A DNA stretch of 64,000 bases from JBLIRR01 sp049472395 (GTDB taxonomy: Bacteria; SZUA-182; DTGQ01; JBLIRR01). Under the pieces are notes generated by a model. It ran no database searches and had not been told where the DNA came from. It worked only from the letters and a program-made list of their open reading frames with translations. The stretch is taken from the NCBI GenBank assembly GCA_049472395.1, contig JBLIRR010000030.1:1-64000 (forward strand), written 5' to 3'. This document shows, one piece after another, positions 1-8,527 of this stretch. Position numbers and translations under genes: made by a program. Position 1 is the stretch's first letter. The number at the start of each line of letters is the position of its first letter.

Positions 1-14
1 GGGCTCCGCGGCTT

Positions 15-80
15 CTTGAACCATGGATTAGCTCTGAGCACTCGTTCCTCGACTCAGAACTAATCCTTTATTTGTTAGAC
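15..80 (-). other. attC-like recombination site (integron cassette end)
   Basis: Read on the minus strand, this begins with GTCTAAC (complement of 74-80), a perfect match to the attC R'' consensus RYYYAAC. An imperfect palindrome follows: arms at 25-31 and 60-66 (GGATTAG/CTAATCC) and 34-38 and 53-57 (CTGAG/CTCAG) with mismatched pairs between them. A GTT triplet (complement of 19-21) lies where R' should be, but the rest of the R' box (GTTCAAG) does not match GTTRRRY. It sits 14 bp after the stop of the minus-strand gene 94-747, the canonical cassette position. The site is degraded at its outer end. Confidence 0.5.
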
Positions 81-93
81 CATCTCACGATCC

Positions 94-747
94 TTAGAGC
101 TTAAATTGGTGCAAAGCCTGGAAATACTGCGCAACTTTATCAAGCCGGACCAGTAACAATTCATTAAGTTTTATAGGCTGATTATAGGTAGCATCAACTG
201 GCTCTAGCCGAGCTAAGGAATCCCTGATGTCGTCCTTGAAATTAGGTTTTGGAATTAGATATCGAACAAGACTTATACTTCGGTTAGTTAATGGCTTGAT
301 TTTGAGTTCTGGAAATTCTCTGCCGAAATGCTCAAGCCAGTCCTCAATCTCATCATGTGCCGGTTCAATATGGCAATTGATCCCGCTAGAGCCGATCTTC
401 GCCTCCGTTAACTTTAAATGAATCTTACGCGGAGTGTTTGTTGCAAGGTAGTTATCCGTTCTCCGTATAATATCTTGAAGAGGGGTTTGAGAGCCCGATA
501 TCGATCCAATCTCGGCTAAGGTTAGGTGCATTGAATCAGTTCTCTGAATGTAATAGCACCCGTGATTCCAACTTTTCACCCAGTCCAAAGCGTCCATTGT
601 CAGATTGCGACTTATCCCGAGAGGCAAGAGCACCACGATTGACAAATAGTGAAGTCGTATATCTGGTGGTAATGCAAGCTCTTTTCTTAGGTCTTTTTGC
701 TCAAAGAGACCCGCAAGAATTTCCTGCTTATTCTTTCGGTACTTCAT
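94..747 (-). CDS. Integron-cassette protein, possible 2H phosphoesterase (LigT)-like
   Basis: This 217-residue soluble protein is not confidently recognised. An HLTL motif near residue 74 resembles the first HxTx motif of 2H phosphoesterases (LigT/2'-5' RNA ligase-like). The second expected motif reads SISLVRYL, with Ser where the His should be, so activity is doubtful. The ATG has AAGAAGG 7 bases upstream. The gene lies between two attC-like sites and is transcribed away from the broken integron integrase, which is the canonical cassette orientation. It is not obviously related to glycan synthesis and probably entered as a mobile cassette. Confidence 0.55.
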   Translation of the reverse strand: MKYRKNKQEILAGLFEQKDLRKELALPPDIRLHYLSIVVLLPLGISRNLTMDALDWVKSWNHGCYYIQRTDSMHLTLAEIGSISGSQTPLQDIIRRTDNYLATNTPRKIHLKLTEAKIGSSGINCHIEPAHDEIEDWLEHFGREFPELKIKPLTNRSISLVRYLIPKPNFKDDIRDSLARLEPVDATYNQPIKLNELLLVRLDKVAQYFQALHQFKL

Positions 748-806
748 GTCAGGGCCTTCTTACGCTATTGAAATCTAATGTTCTCCTTGCAGGGAGTATT
801 TTTTAG

Positions 807-890
807 GTCTAACAGTGCAATAAGTGGAAAGTTTTCCATCATATTAGTCCCTATAGATGGAAAAAAATTCCACTTATTCTGATATTAAAC
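807..890 (-). other. attC-like recombination site with long palindrome
   Basis: On the minus strand the order is GTTTAAT (complement of 884-890, 6 of 7 to RYYYAAC), 5-base spacer, long inverted repeat, 5-base spacer, and GTTAGAC (complement of 807-813, 7 of 7 to GTTRRRY). The stem pairs 819-829 with 868-878 (11 bp perfect) and 832-840 with 856-864 (9 bp perfect) around a 15-base loop. Equal spacers and the two boxes match attC geometry. It lies between the cassette gene and the 5' end of the integrase pseudogene. Confidence 0.6.
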
Positions 891-980
891 ATAAAAACAT
901 GGAAAATTTACTCTGTTACTTTCCACATATTACATTTTATCTTGTTTATTTCTACATATTGTGATATTATAAAACAATAT

Positions 981-1494
981 ATGGAAAATAAAGAAAGAAA
1001 TCAAAAAGAAAATAAACCAAAATTTCGCCCGAATCCCAGCCTCAAGCTTATGGACCAGGTACGCGATGCCCTTCGTTATCATCACTATGCCTACCACACA
1101 GAACAGACTTATTGCCAGTAGATACTTCTCTATATCTATCATTTCGGTGGAAAGACCCATCCGACCAGACTTGGTCAAAGTGAGGTAGAACGTTTTCTCT
1201 CCCATCTTGCATCCGGCGGCCAATTGTCAGCATCAATTCAGAGGCAGGCTCTGAATGCGATAGTCTTTCTCTCCCGGAATGTTCTTGATAGGCCACAGCA
1301 TACAAAATTGCTCCTGCCCGTACTAAGCGACAACAAAAGCCTCCCACCGTGCGCACTCAGACAGAGGTTCAGCGGCTATTAGCTTCTATGTGAGGTAAGC
1401 ATACCCTCATGGTAAAACTGCTCTATGGCAGTGGATTGCGCCTGCTTGAGTGCATCCCCTTGCGTATCAAGGATATGGATTTGGTTTCTGTACA
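981..1494 (+). pseudogene. intI: Integron tyrosine integrase (IntI), broken and truncated
   Basis: Conceptual translation from ATG 981 reads through MDQVRDALRYHHYAYHTEQT at about 1050, the typical IntI N-terminus. An in-frame TAG at 1119-1121 stands where IntI has Trp (TYCQW). Then come segments like HFGGKTHP and SEVERFLSHLA. A frameshift near 1330-1348 moves the reading to a frame containing TEVQRLLASM, TGA at 1391-1393, then MVKLLYGSGLRLLEC, which carries the catalytic Arg of box I. Homology stops near 1494, so the integron-specific patch and the His/Arg/Tyr box II are missing. It is divergent from the cassette side, as in real integrons. Confidence 0.8.
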
Positions 1495-1526
1495 TTATTT
1501 ATTTTTTCCTTGAACTATATTTTTAT

Positions 1527-3443
1527 TCAAATAGTTTTATTTACAACGTGCGCAATGCGTTGTGCAGAGGTACTCCCATCACTTCCTTGATAAAATAATT
1601 GATTGCATATTAATGTACGCTTCTCCTTAGAGGGTATAAATTGGCTCCTGCCGGTTTTAAATGTGTGTAATGCTTCCCGAAGCTGCCCTACCGACGAAAA
1701 CTGAGAGATACACCCAATCTCAGCAAGTGCTGAGCCGTTAAATCCGAGAGGGAGCCATTGCCACACTGGTTTTCCTCTTATAAATGCCTCTTCTGCAACG
1801 GTTGAATAAATAAATATAATAAGATCAGCCTGCGTGATATCCTCTTCCAATGTCCCCTGTGTTATAGTGATCTTACGCCTGTATGCATCGAATTCCCGTC
1901 TTCTTTCAATACGATAAAATGGGTGATTGCGAAGCAATAAGTGAATGTCATGCATTCCCTCAGTGGCGGCACATACCGCTTCAAGCATCTGAAGGTCTAA
2001 CTCGAATCCCAGATTGCACACCATGAGCACTCTCACATCTTTGCTGCATTCCCCATTTCCAGGCTCATTCTCAAGCCATTGGTGCACATGGTCATATTTT
2101 GGAGAGCCGGTTATCACTATATGATCCTGTGCATACCCGCACTCAGAAAAAAGTTCCTGCCCGAAAGGTCCCATTGCGCAAATATAGTCAGGATGAGGGA
2201 CTGGGCAGTTATCTGGTATTCCTTTAAATTCTATCTCCGGATCGAAAAATAAAAATGTTTTATCGTGATTGTAACTTGCATGCTGAGCAGCAAAACAGAT
2301 TATCTCCTTTTTTCCTCTTTTGACACCCGCATAATGGGCCCGTGCCTGTGCGAAATGTTCCTGAAAATTAAACGTTGCTCTGGGATGATATCTCTCGCAT
2401 GCCCTAGCCGTGGCTAATGACACAAGGGTGAGATGAGGGATACTGTCATTGAAAAATCCGGATAATAAGGATGCGGAAAAGAGAGGATAAAAATTAAGGC
2501 CATAAGCATGAAAGGTTTCCTTAAATTGTTTTTGTCTTCGCACTCTTAAAAAAGTGAGCAACGGCCGCACATCCAACACAGATTTTATAATATCCAGGGG
2601 AGAGAGCAAGGCCTGCAAAAGTACGATGCGCGGACAATTGCGAAGGGGAGAGAGAATCTCTTTCAGGGATCTTTTCCCCTTTACCTTGTCATACCATGGG
2701 TCAAACCAGGCAAACCACCCATGAGTACTTATGCCGTGCCGTGTGAATTCAGAGGGCAGCTCTTTAAAATATCGATCTTCTATTGATTCACTCTTTTTAT
2801 TCCATACTACACTCCAGTCCCAATACCCACAAAAAATGAGGTCAAAAGAAGCACCTGGAAGCCTGAACCATCGCCGCACAGCGAAAAGTGCGCGAAAGGT
2901 GCGCAGACAATAATGAATTCTCAATGCAAGACCCATAAGAGAGGGCCACCATATTCCATATGCGGGCTCTGTATCGATATCCCTTACAGGAAAAGCATTT
3001 TTCAAGACAGCCACAACCTCACGGGGTGCCCCAACTACTGCAAGCTTCATAACCCCATGCTTCTGTGCGGCTGATTGTATGGTCAATATAATGATAATTC
3101 GATTATACGTGGGATCAGTCTCGCACTGTTTAATCGAAACCGGATGATACCACCATCGACTTTCCTCTCTCCCTTGTGCGAGAAGCTTTCGGAAAGTGGC
3201 CTTCTTTTTAACCCGCGCTGTTCCGATGTGAGCGACGAGAGTAAGGTAAAGCTCTCGTGCCTCTGACTTGACAGAGTGCAGGATTTCTTTTGATCGGATT
3301 ATATCATAGTGGCATTCACGCTCACACTCGCGCTCCATCTTTGGAGGCATAAAACTAAGGACCGGTCCCTTCACCTTATGGGACGGGGAAGGTTTTTTCC
3401 AACATACCCATAATAAGGAAGAGGTGCTCTCCGAGGTATTCAT
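1527..3443 (-). CDS. Surface carbohydrate biosynthesis protein (LIC13510-like), putative GT-B transferase
   Basis: This is a 638-residue protein without a signal peptide. The C-terminal half has features of GT-B sugar or polyol-phosphate transferases: PHPDYICAMGPFGQELF, ITGSPKYDHVHQW, and near the end ADLIIFIYSTVAEEAFIRGK, the usual acceptor/donor loop. The N-terminal SRWWYHP region recalls the Leptospira LIC13510 surface carbohydrate family. It is the last gene of the minus-strand unit, 12 bases after the aldolase. The donor may be a CMP-linked acid made by the neighbouring cytidylyltransferase, but that is inference. The exact transferase class is unproven. Confidence 0.6.
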   Translation of the reverse strand: MNTSESTSSLLWVCWKKPSPSHKVKGPVLSFMPPKMERECERECHYDIIRSKEILHSVKSEARELYLTLVAHIGTARVKKKATFRKLLAQGREESRWWYHPVSIKQCETDPTYNRIIIILTIQSAAQKHGVMKLAVVGAPREVVAVLKNAFPVRDIDTEPAYGIWWPSLMGLALRIHYCLRTFRALFAVRRWFRLPGASFDLIFCGYWDWSVVWNKKSESIEDRYFKELPSEFTRHGISTHGWFAWFDPWYDKVKGKRSLKEILSPLRNCPRIVLLQALLSPLDIIKSVLDVRPLLTFLRVRRQKQFKETFHAYGLNFYPLFSASLLSGFFNDSIPHLTLVSLATARACERYHPRATFNFQEHFAQARAHYAGVKRGKKEIICFAAQHASYNHDKTFLFFDPEIEFKGIPDNCPVPHPDYICAMGPFGQELFSECGYAQDHIVITGSPKYDHVHQWLENEPGNGECSKDVRVLMVCNLGFELDLQMLEAVCAATEGMHDIHLLLRNHPFYRIERRREFDAYRRKITITQGTLEEDITQADLIIFIYSTVAEEAFIRGKPVWQWLPLGFNGSALAEIGCISQFSSVGQLREALHTFKTGRSQFIPSKEKRTLICNQLFYQGSDGSTSAQRIAHVVNKTI

Positions 3444-3455
3444 GGATGCTATTTA

Positions 3456-4211
3456 TCAGGATACGAGTTTCACAGCCATCTTAGCTGCATGATCAAGAAA
3501 AATCATATCCACTCCGAGCACTAAAAAGGTATATCCATCCTGCAGCGCATCATTAATGACCTCTTTGTCCGGGTGTACGACGTGCAGGCCGCATCCGATG
3601 CCTGCATCATGAGCACTCCCGATTACTTTTTTTAAGGCTGATCGTATTTTTGTATGGTTAAGCTGACCAATCAGGCCGAGGGATGCTGAAATATCATACG
3701 GCCCTACTAAGATGGCATCTATTCCGGGTGTTGCTACAATGGCCTCGACATTTTCGATTCCTTTCCGTGTCTCAATCATCGCTATCACAACAAGCGAATC
3801 ATTTATCTTATTTTTATAAGCCTCAAAACCGCTCCCATATGCCTGTGCCCGGCCCAAGCCAACGCCCCGGGTGCCGACAGGAGGATAGAACGCTGATGCA
3901 ACAGCCCCCTCTGCCTCTTTTTTTGATTCGATCATGGGTACGATAATACCAGCGGCACCTGCATCTAAGACATTCTTTGCCAGAGCAGGAGCATTGTAAG
4001 GAAGTCTGCATAATACCGGAAGGCCTGCCAAATCGACAATTCTGATAAGCCGGGAGGCTTCTTCAACTCCTATCGGTGCATGTTCCATATCAATCACAAG
4101 CCATTCAAACCCTGCCTGTGTCATAATCTCAGCCGTGGCTTCAGTAGGAAGTGCGAGCCACGAACCTATTGTTCTCTCTCGGTTGCGTAATCTTTGTTTT
4201 AACGTATTCAT
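3456..4211 (-). CDS. HpcH/HpaI-family 2-keto-3-deoxy acid aldolase
   Basis: The 251 residues span the full length of class II pyruvate aldolases (HpaI, RhmA, GarL). The order is NRERTIGSWLALP, FEWLVIDMEHAPIG, the Arg loop VLCRLPYN, AAGIIVPMIESKKEAE, a glycine-rich TRGVGLGRA loop, metal-site region VVIAMIETRKGIENVE, and ILVGPYDISASLG. The family condenses pyruvate with an aldehyde reversibly, using a divalent metal. Placed between a glycosyl-transfer protein and sugar methyltransferase, isomerase and KdsB-like genes, it more likely builds or trims a 2-keto-3-deoxy sugar acid than degrades aromatics. The ATG start is supported by length. Confidence 0.85.
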   Translation of the reverse strand: MNTLKQRLRNRERTIGSWLALPTEATAEIMTQAGFEWLVIDMEHAPIGVEEASRLIRIVDLAGLPVLCRLPYNAPALAKNVLDAGAAGIIVPMIESKKEAEGAVASAFYPPVGTRGVGLGRAQAYGSGFEAYKNKINDSLVVIAMIETRKGIENVEAIVATPGIDAILVGPYDISASLGLIGQLNHTKIRSALKKVIGSAHDAGIGCGLHVVHPDKEVINDALQDGYTFLVLGVDMIFLDHAAKMAVKLVS

Positions 4212-4257
4212 AAAATTGTATCTCTCGTATTCTCCTTGCTTTTACATTACATCTTAA

Positions 4258-5025
4258 TTATAACTCATCCGTTATGGCAGGACTTACAAAAAGCATACAT
4301 TTCCCAGGATGAGAATTTGAATAGGTCGGCTCTACTATTCTATCTCTGATATCTACGAGTCTAAAGGGTTGCACCATCTTTTCATAGGTCTCAACCGACC
4401 GGGCCCGGCTTATGAATTGTTTTTCATTGTCTCTATTTGCTGTCACATTGATTGAATCTGTTTTCTCGATAATGAGGATATATCCTTCCGGAGCAAGCTT
4501 TTTCATGACGCTGCATACTTCTTGAGCATAACTGTCAGTTAAATGCTGTAATACCGTACATGTCATGACAAAATCATATGGCTTATCATCATGTATAGCA
4601 GTTAACGATTCGACACATTCAAATGCAATGTCAGGAAGGGAAGCACGTGCTATCTCCACAAGATCAGGTTCTCTTTCAAAGCCCTTCACATATTCAACAA
4701 CATCTTTGAGAGCCATAATTATGCGTCCATACCCACATCCTATTTCGCATGCCCTTATTATCTTATGTTTTTTATTAATATCAGACAAAATTGCGCGAAT
4801 CGTTTTTCGCTCAAAATAGTTTCGGACATTGGCTGCCTGCCCATACGCATCACTGACTGCAGTCATCGTCCATACAATTCGGTAATTCTTATCCAAAAAC
4901 CGACCCCATAATAATCTTCGAATCCTGATAAACAAAGATTTGAATATATAGAGAGTAGGCAAATTCGTACAGTCGGGGAATCTCCTTTCTGAAGGTGTAA
5001 AACTCCTCAATTCTTTCTCATTCAT
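4258..5025 (-). CDS. Class I SAM-dependent methyltransferase
   Basis: The 255-residue protein has the SAM-binding motif ACEIGCGYGRIIMAL near residues 95-110 and an acidic motif II (VKGFEREPDLVEIA), followed by MTCTVLQHLTD, a typical post-motif. The N-terminal 70 residues are not assigned. The start codon overlaps the stop of the upstream SIS gene by 8 bases, so the two are probably translationally coupled. It likely methylates a sugar or its nucleotide-activated form; the substrate cannot be read from sequence. Confidence 0.8.
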   Translation of the reverse strand: MNEKELRSFTPSERRFPDCTNLPTLYIFKSLFIRIRRLLWGRFLDKNYRIVWTMTAVSDAYGQAANVRNYFERKTIRAILSDINKKHKIIRACEIGCGYGRIIMALKDVVEYVKGFEREPDLVEIARASLPDIAFECVESLTAIHDDKPYDFVMTCTVLQHLTDSYAQEVCSVMKKLAPEGYILIIEKTDSINVTANRDNEKQFISRARSVETYEKMVQPFRLVDIRDRIVEPTYSNSHPGKCMLFVSPAITDEL

Positions 5026-5653
5026 TGAGCGAAATTCCCTTATGTAACAAATTATATTGTAACCAGCATGCTACAAGGTGGTCCAGGATGAGATGAATAT
5101 CTTCAACCGGTCCAAATTCTCCTTTGGGTGTTTCAGCCCAAATAAGAATATCACTTAGATCCTTCAGCCTTCCTCCATCAAATCCTGTGATGCCAATTAC
5201 TTTTCCATTATGAGATTTAACCCACTCGACCGCAGCGACAACATTCGGAGAATTGCCGCTTGCTGAGATCGCTATAAGCTTATCCCCTGATCGGTAATGG
5301 ATTTTGAGTTGATTGATAAAAAGATTTTGATATCCTGTATCATTTGCAATAGCTGTCATGACCGATACATTATCGGTCAGTGCCATCACCCGAAAGGCTT
5401 GTTGTGCTCCTGATTTTTTTAATACATCTACTCCCAGATCGTTTGCCATATGTGAAGCGGTTGCCGCGGAGCCGCCATTACCGATGACAAATATGGTATT
5501 CTGATTCCTCCACGCTCCCTCAAGTTCATTGACAAAGTCAGCAATTGCTTTTGTATCAAGTTTATTGAGAAGTGTTGAGAGATAGCGAAAATAGAAAGTG
5601 GCAAATTCCTCTATGCCTTTGCTTTCACGATACATAGATTCAATAGTATTCAT
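5018..5653 (-). CDS. gmhA: SIS-domain sugar-phosphate isomerase, GmhA-like
   Basis: A single SIS domain of 211 residues with IFVIGNGGSAATASHMANDL, ISASGNSPNVVAAVEW and a C-terminal FGPVEDIHLILDHL helix, as in sedoheptulose-7-phosphate isomerase GmhA. That enzyme makes D-glycero-D-manno-heptose 7-phosphate. The open frame extends upstream to 5731, but the ATG at 5653 has a strong AGGAGG 4 bases before it and avoids overlap with the oxidoreductase gene, so I choose it. The KdsD/arabinose-phosphate isomerase alternative is less likely because CBS domains are absent. RfaE2-like and permuted HldE-like genes near 47-49 kb could act in the same heptose route. Confidence 0.78.
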   Translation of the reverse strand: MNTIESMYRESKGIEEFATFYFRYLSTLLNKLDTKAIADFVNELEGAWRNQNTIFVIGNGGSAATASHMANDLGVDVLKKSGAQQAFRVMALTDNVSVMTAIANDTGYQNLFINQLKIHYRSGDKLIAISASGNSPNVVAAVEWVKSHNGKVIGITGFDGGRLKDLSDILIWAETPKGEFGPVEDIHLILDHLVACWLQYNLLHKGISLNE

Positions 5654-5672
5654 ATTGCCTCCTTTTTTTATA

Positions 5673-6713
5673 TTATTCAATATTATATGCCTTACTCCAT
5701 TCAGGATCAGAGCGATAAATCGTATAGACAAGTTTCATTGCCGTAAGCGCCTCTGCACTTGTCCCAAAAAGAAGTGGCCCTCCGTGTATAATGGCATCTC
5801 CAAATTCAAATATTTCATCGCGCCACGAATTGTCCTCAAGATATTTTATACTTTTTTGCTGAAGGGTCCCCACATCCGATTCAGACCTCCTTCCAAAAAA
5901 CAGTTTTTCTTCACCATAACTTTTCGACCCTGTTAGAATACCTTGTAGCTCCAGCCACCCTTCGGTGAGAGAAATATTAAGAGAAAACTGATGCTGCCAC
6001 TGGGTAGCACTTGAATGGAGCATAGCAACACGCCCCTTCGCATCACGCATCAATACATAGGCATTGTCTTCCACATCATGCTTCCAATAATGGTTGGAGA
6101 TAAAGCTTTTTATCTCCACAAACTCCCCGCAAAAAAGAAGCATAAGATCGACCATGTGTATTCCCTGATCAAGAAGGATGCCCCCGCCTGAATAACACCG
6201 CTCTGCGCGCCATCCTCCTGAAAAAGGAATTATTTTGCTTTTCCCGTAAACTCCGCGTAAATTAACAATTTCTCCATATTCTCCGGACTTTATTATACGC
6301 AAGGCTTCCTGGACAGAATCGTGGTAACGATGGTTGAATCCATATTTCAATATTAAACCGGGATGTTTTTTTTCTGCCTCCATAACCTGTTCGATATCAG
6401 AGACATTTCTTCCTGGCGGTTTTTCACAAAACACATGCATCCCTCGCTCAAGTCCGGCAATCGTAACTTCGGCTGCCAAATAGTTCGGCAAGCTTACAAA
6501 AAGCGCATCAAGGGGCTCATTGAGCAGTTGTGTGTATGTCGGGAAAAATCGTACACCATCCTCCATTGTTCCCGATTCCTTGAAATATTGGTCGCATACC
6601 GCAACAGTCCTCATATGGGGATGTGCATCAATAAATTGACGCCGCCGCTTTCCAACAACGCCATACCCTGCAATACCGATATTTAACTCTTCTTTCTTCA
6701 TTGATCCTGCCAT
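5673..6713 (-). CDS. Gfo/Idh/MocA-family NAD(P)-dependent sugar oxidoreductase
   Basis: The 346 residues open with a Rossmann motif (IGIAGYGVVGKRR), followed by VFCEKPPGRNVSD, carrying the family's EKP with catalytic Lys, and a C-terminal GFO_IDH_MocA domain with GGILLDQGIHMVDLML, where the conserved D..H pair is present. Members oxidise or reduce a sugar or nucleotide-sugar hydroxyl. The start lies 4 bases after the stop of the KdsB-like gene; an internal ATG four codons in is also possible. Context suggests a step in making or tailoring the acid activated by the KdsB-like enzyme. Confidence 0.85.
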   Translation of the reverse strand: MAGSMKKEELNIGIAGYGVVGKRRRQFIDAHPHMRTVAVCDQYFKESGTMEDGVRFFPTYTQLLNEPLDALFVSLPNYLAAEVTIAGLERGMHVFCEKPPGRNVSDIEQVMEAEKKHPGLILKYGFNHRYHDSVQEALRIIKSGEYGEIVNLRGVYGKSKIIPFSGGWRAERCYSGGGILLDQGIHMVDLMLLFCGEFVEIKSFISNHYWKHDVEDNAYVLMRDAKGRVAMLHSSATQWQHQFSLNISLTEGWLELQGILTGSKSYGEEKLFFGRRSESDVGTLQQKSIKYLEDNSWRDEIFEFGDAIIHGGPLLFGTSAEALTAMKLVYTIYRSDPEWSKAYNIE

Positions 6714-6716
6714 CTC

Positions 6717-7469
6717 TTACCTGTATTCCTTTACCAATGGATCAGATACGAGCGCCTTTTCAACACGCCCAATGTCGCCAGGCACATCAACGCCGATCAT
6801 CTCACTTTCTACTGTTATTATTTTTACTCTGTATCCATGCTCAAGTGCACGCATCATGTCTACAGATTCAATCTTTTCTATGGGTGTGGGTTCAAGCCGG
6901 GTAAAATCCTGAAGAAAATCGCTCCTAAAGGCTATTATCCCTAATTGCTTTAATTTAAGATAATTATTCATACAAGCCTTTTTTCCCGATGGAATCGGCT
7001 CTCGTGAAAAGTATAATGCATCTTGAAAACGATCCATCACAACCTTGACAACATTTGGATTTTCGAATTCCTCTCTATCCGTTATGGGTGTTGCGAGATT
7101 TACCGAGGGGAGTGTATCATCATTACGCAGGGGAGAGACGACTTTATCTAACATCTCAGGCATCACCAACGGTTCATCTCCCTGAACATTTATTATTACA
7201 TCCGCATCTATTTTCAGGGCTGCTTCGGCAATCCTATCAGTGCAGCGTTCATGAGAATCAGAAGTCATTATCACCCTGCCCCCTGCATCGCTCACGACCT
7301 TCATGATTTCCTCATCACATGTTGCGACGACCACCTCATCGAGCGCTTTACTGAGAGCTACCCGTCTGCGGACATGTTCAATCATAGGCATCCCCAGAAT
7401 CGGCGCCAAAGGTTTTCCCGGGAACCTGCTTGCCGCCATCCGGGCCGGAATTAAGGCCACAATTTTCAC
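6717..7469 (-). CDS. kdsB: CMP-Kdo synthetase-like cytidylyltransferase (KdsB family)
   Basis: At 250 residues it has the usual KdsB length. It opens with IPARMAASRFPGKPL (nucleotide-binding loop, here MAASRFPGKPL), then SHERCTDRIAEAA, VINVQGDEPLV (QGDEP is diagnostic for KdsB) and ALYFSREPIPS. The enzyme couples CTP with Kdo or a related ulosonic acid. The start is GTG, with GGAG 5 bases upstream. No KdsA or KdsC is in the window, so the substrate may come from elsewhere or from the HpaI-type aldolase. It may instead activate Kdo8N, given the KdnA/KdnB-like genes at 10.8-13.1 kb. Confidence 0.88.
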   Translation of the reverse strand: MKIVALIPARMAASRFPGKPLAPILGMPMIEHVRRRVALSKALDEVVVATCDEEIMKVVSDAGGRVIMTSDSHERCTDRIAEAALKIDADVIINVQGDEPLVMPEMLDKVVSPLRNDDTLPSVNLATPITDREEFENPNVVKVVMDRFQDALYFSREPIPSGKKACMNNYLKLKQLGIIAFRSDFLQDFTRLEPTPIEKIESVDMMRALEHGYRVKIITVESEMIGVDVPGDIGRVEKALVSDPLVKEYR

Positions 7470-7528
7470 TCTACTCTCCTTGTTGATTGATTACTATGAG
7501 CTTACGTTTACACTATGCTGCCATGGTT

Positions 7529-8515
7529 TTATTTCTCTGCCCATACCCAGCAATGAGAACTTAACCTATTTCCGCTGAGAAACTCCTGAAATGATTGTAA
7601 TACACTCTCATCCTGCTTCAATAAATGACTTATAAAACGTTGGCCACCTAGAATATCAGACCGGTCAGCCACGGCATTTCGCACAATATCAACATCCAAT
7701 CTGCCAGGAGTGGAAATCTTTATTTTTGAAAAGCCTGTCCTCCTTAATAACTGCTCAAAGCCAGAGATGGAGATAAAATTTATGTGCTGAGGAGGATAGA
7801 CAGACTTGGAATGTTCCCATAATACTTGTATATCAAAACCATCGACAGTTTGTCCAGTGAGCAGGACTCGTCCTTTATCCCGTAAAAGCTCTTTCAAGGA
7901 ACGGCAGAAAGCCAAGGGATCATGGACATGCTCAATGACCTCCTGGGCTATGACTAAATCAACCTGTTCATGAAGATCTTTTGCGTCCTCAATAAAACAT
8001 TCTACAACATTCAAATTATTAGATCGACATAGTGCGGCAGAATCCGGATTAGGTTCAATGGCAATCAATTGTGCATCCGGAAAACTTCTTCGCCATTCAC
8101 ATAAAAATAAACCATATCCGGCGCCCACATCCGCAATCACATGGGGGGAAAATCCATCCTCCCTGCATATATCAGAGATTTTTTTCACCTTCGGACGGAA
8201 CATATGTACTTGCCGGGCCTCAGCTACTGCAGGCAGGAAAACCTTTGCCCAGTAAAGATTAGAAGGGCCTTCCCGATAGAAACAGGCAAAATCCTCGCGC
8301 GAAGGCCGGGGAGATTGATAGAGGGTCCCGCACGCCATACATACAACATAGCCAAAATCCCATTTATGAAAAGCTGATTTGATATGATCCGCCCCACACG
8401 CCGGGCAGGGAAGATCCTCTTTGTGAGAATCCTTGAAATAAGAGACCGCGTCCTGTTCACATAATTCAAGATAGTGATGAAGAAGCTTCTCAGGCCGAAT
8501 ATCGGATTCTTTCAT
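7529..8515 (-). CDS. SAM methyltransferase with N-terminal zinc-ribbon-like motif
   Basis: The 328-residue protein begins with two Cys pairs (CPACGADH and VVCMACGTLYQSPRP), a small zinc-binding module seen on sugar C- and O-methyltransferases. A class I Methyltransf_23-type domain follows: VIADVGAGYGLFLCEW, IAIEPNPDSAALC and LVIAQEVIEHVHDP. The C-terminal region carries PPQHINFISISGFEQLL. It sits in the middle of the minus-strand unit, 12 bases after the 8528-10468 gene. A sugar-methylating role is likely; the acceptor is unknown. Confidence 0.82.
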   Translation of the reverse strand: MKESDIRPEKLLHHYLELCEQDAVSYFKDSHKEDLPCPACGADHIKSAFHKWDFGYVVCMACGTLYQSPRPSREDFACFYREGPSNLYWAKVFLPAVAEARQVHMFRPKVKKISDICREDGFSPHVIADVGAGYGLFLCEWRRSFPDAQLIAIEPNPDSAALCRSNNLNVVECFIEDAKDLHEQVDLVIAQEVIEHVHDPLAFCRSLKELLRDKGRVLLTGQTVDGFDIQVLWEHSKSVYPPQHINFISISGFEQLLRRTGFSKIKISTPGRLDVDIVRNAVADRSDILGGQRFISHLLKQDESVLQSFQEFLSGNRLSSHCWVWAEK

Positions 8516-8527
8516 ATCTTTCCTTTC

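Noticed and set aside
930..1356. Two minus-strand reading frames (930-1223 and 1048-1356)
   Set aside because: They are antisense to the readable integron-integrase pseudogene and show no family motif.
5654..5731. N-terminal extension of the SIS isomerase
   Set aside because: It overlaps the oxidoreductase gene and lacks family residues; the ATG at 5653 has a strong AGGAGG.
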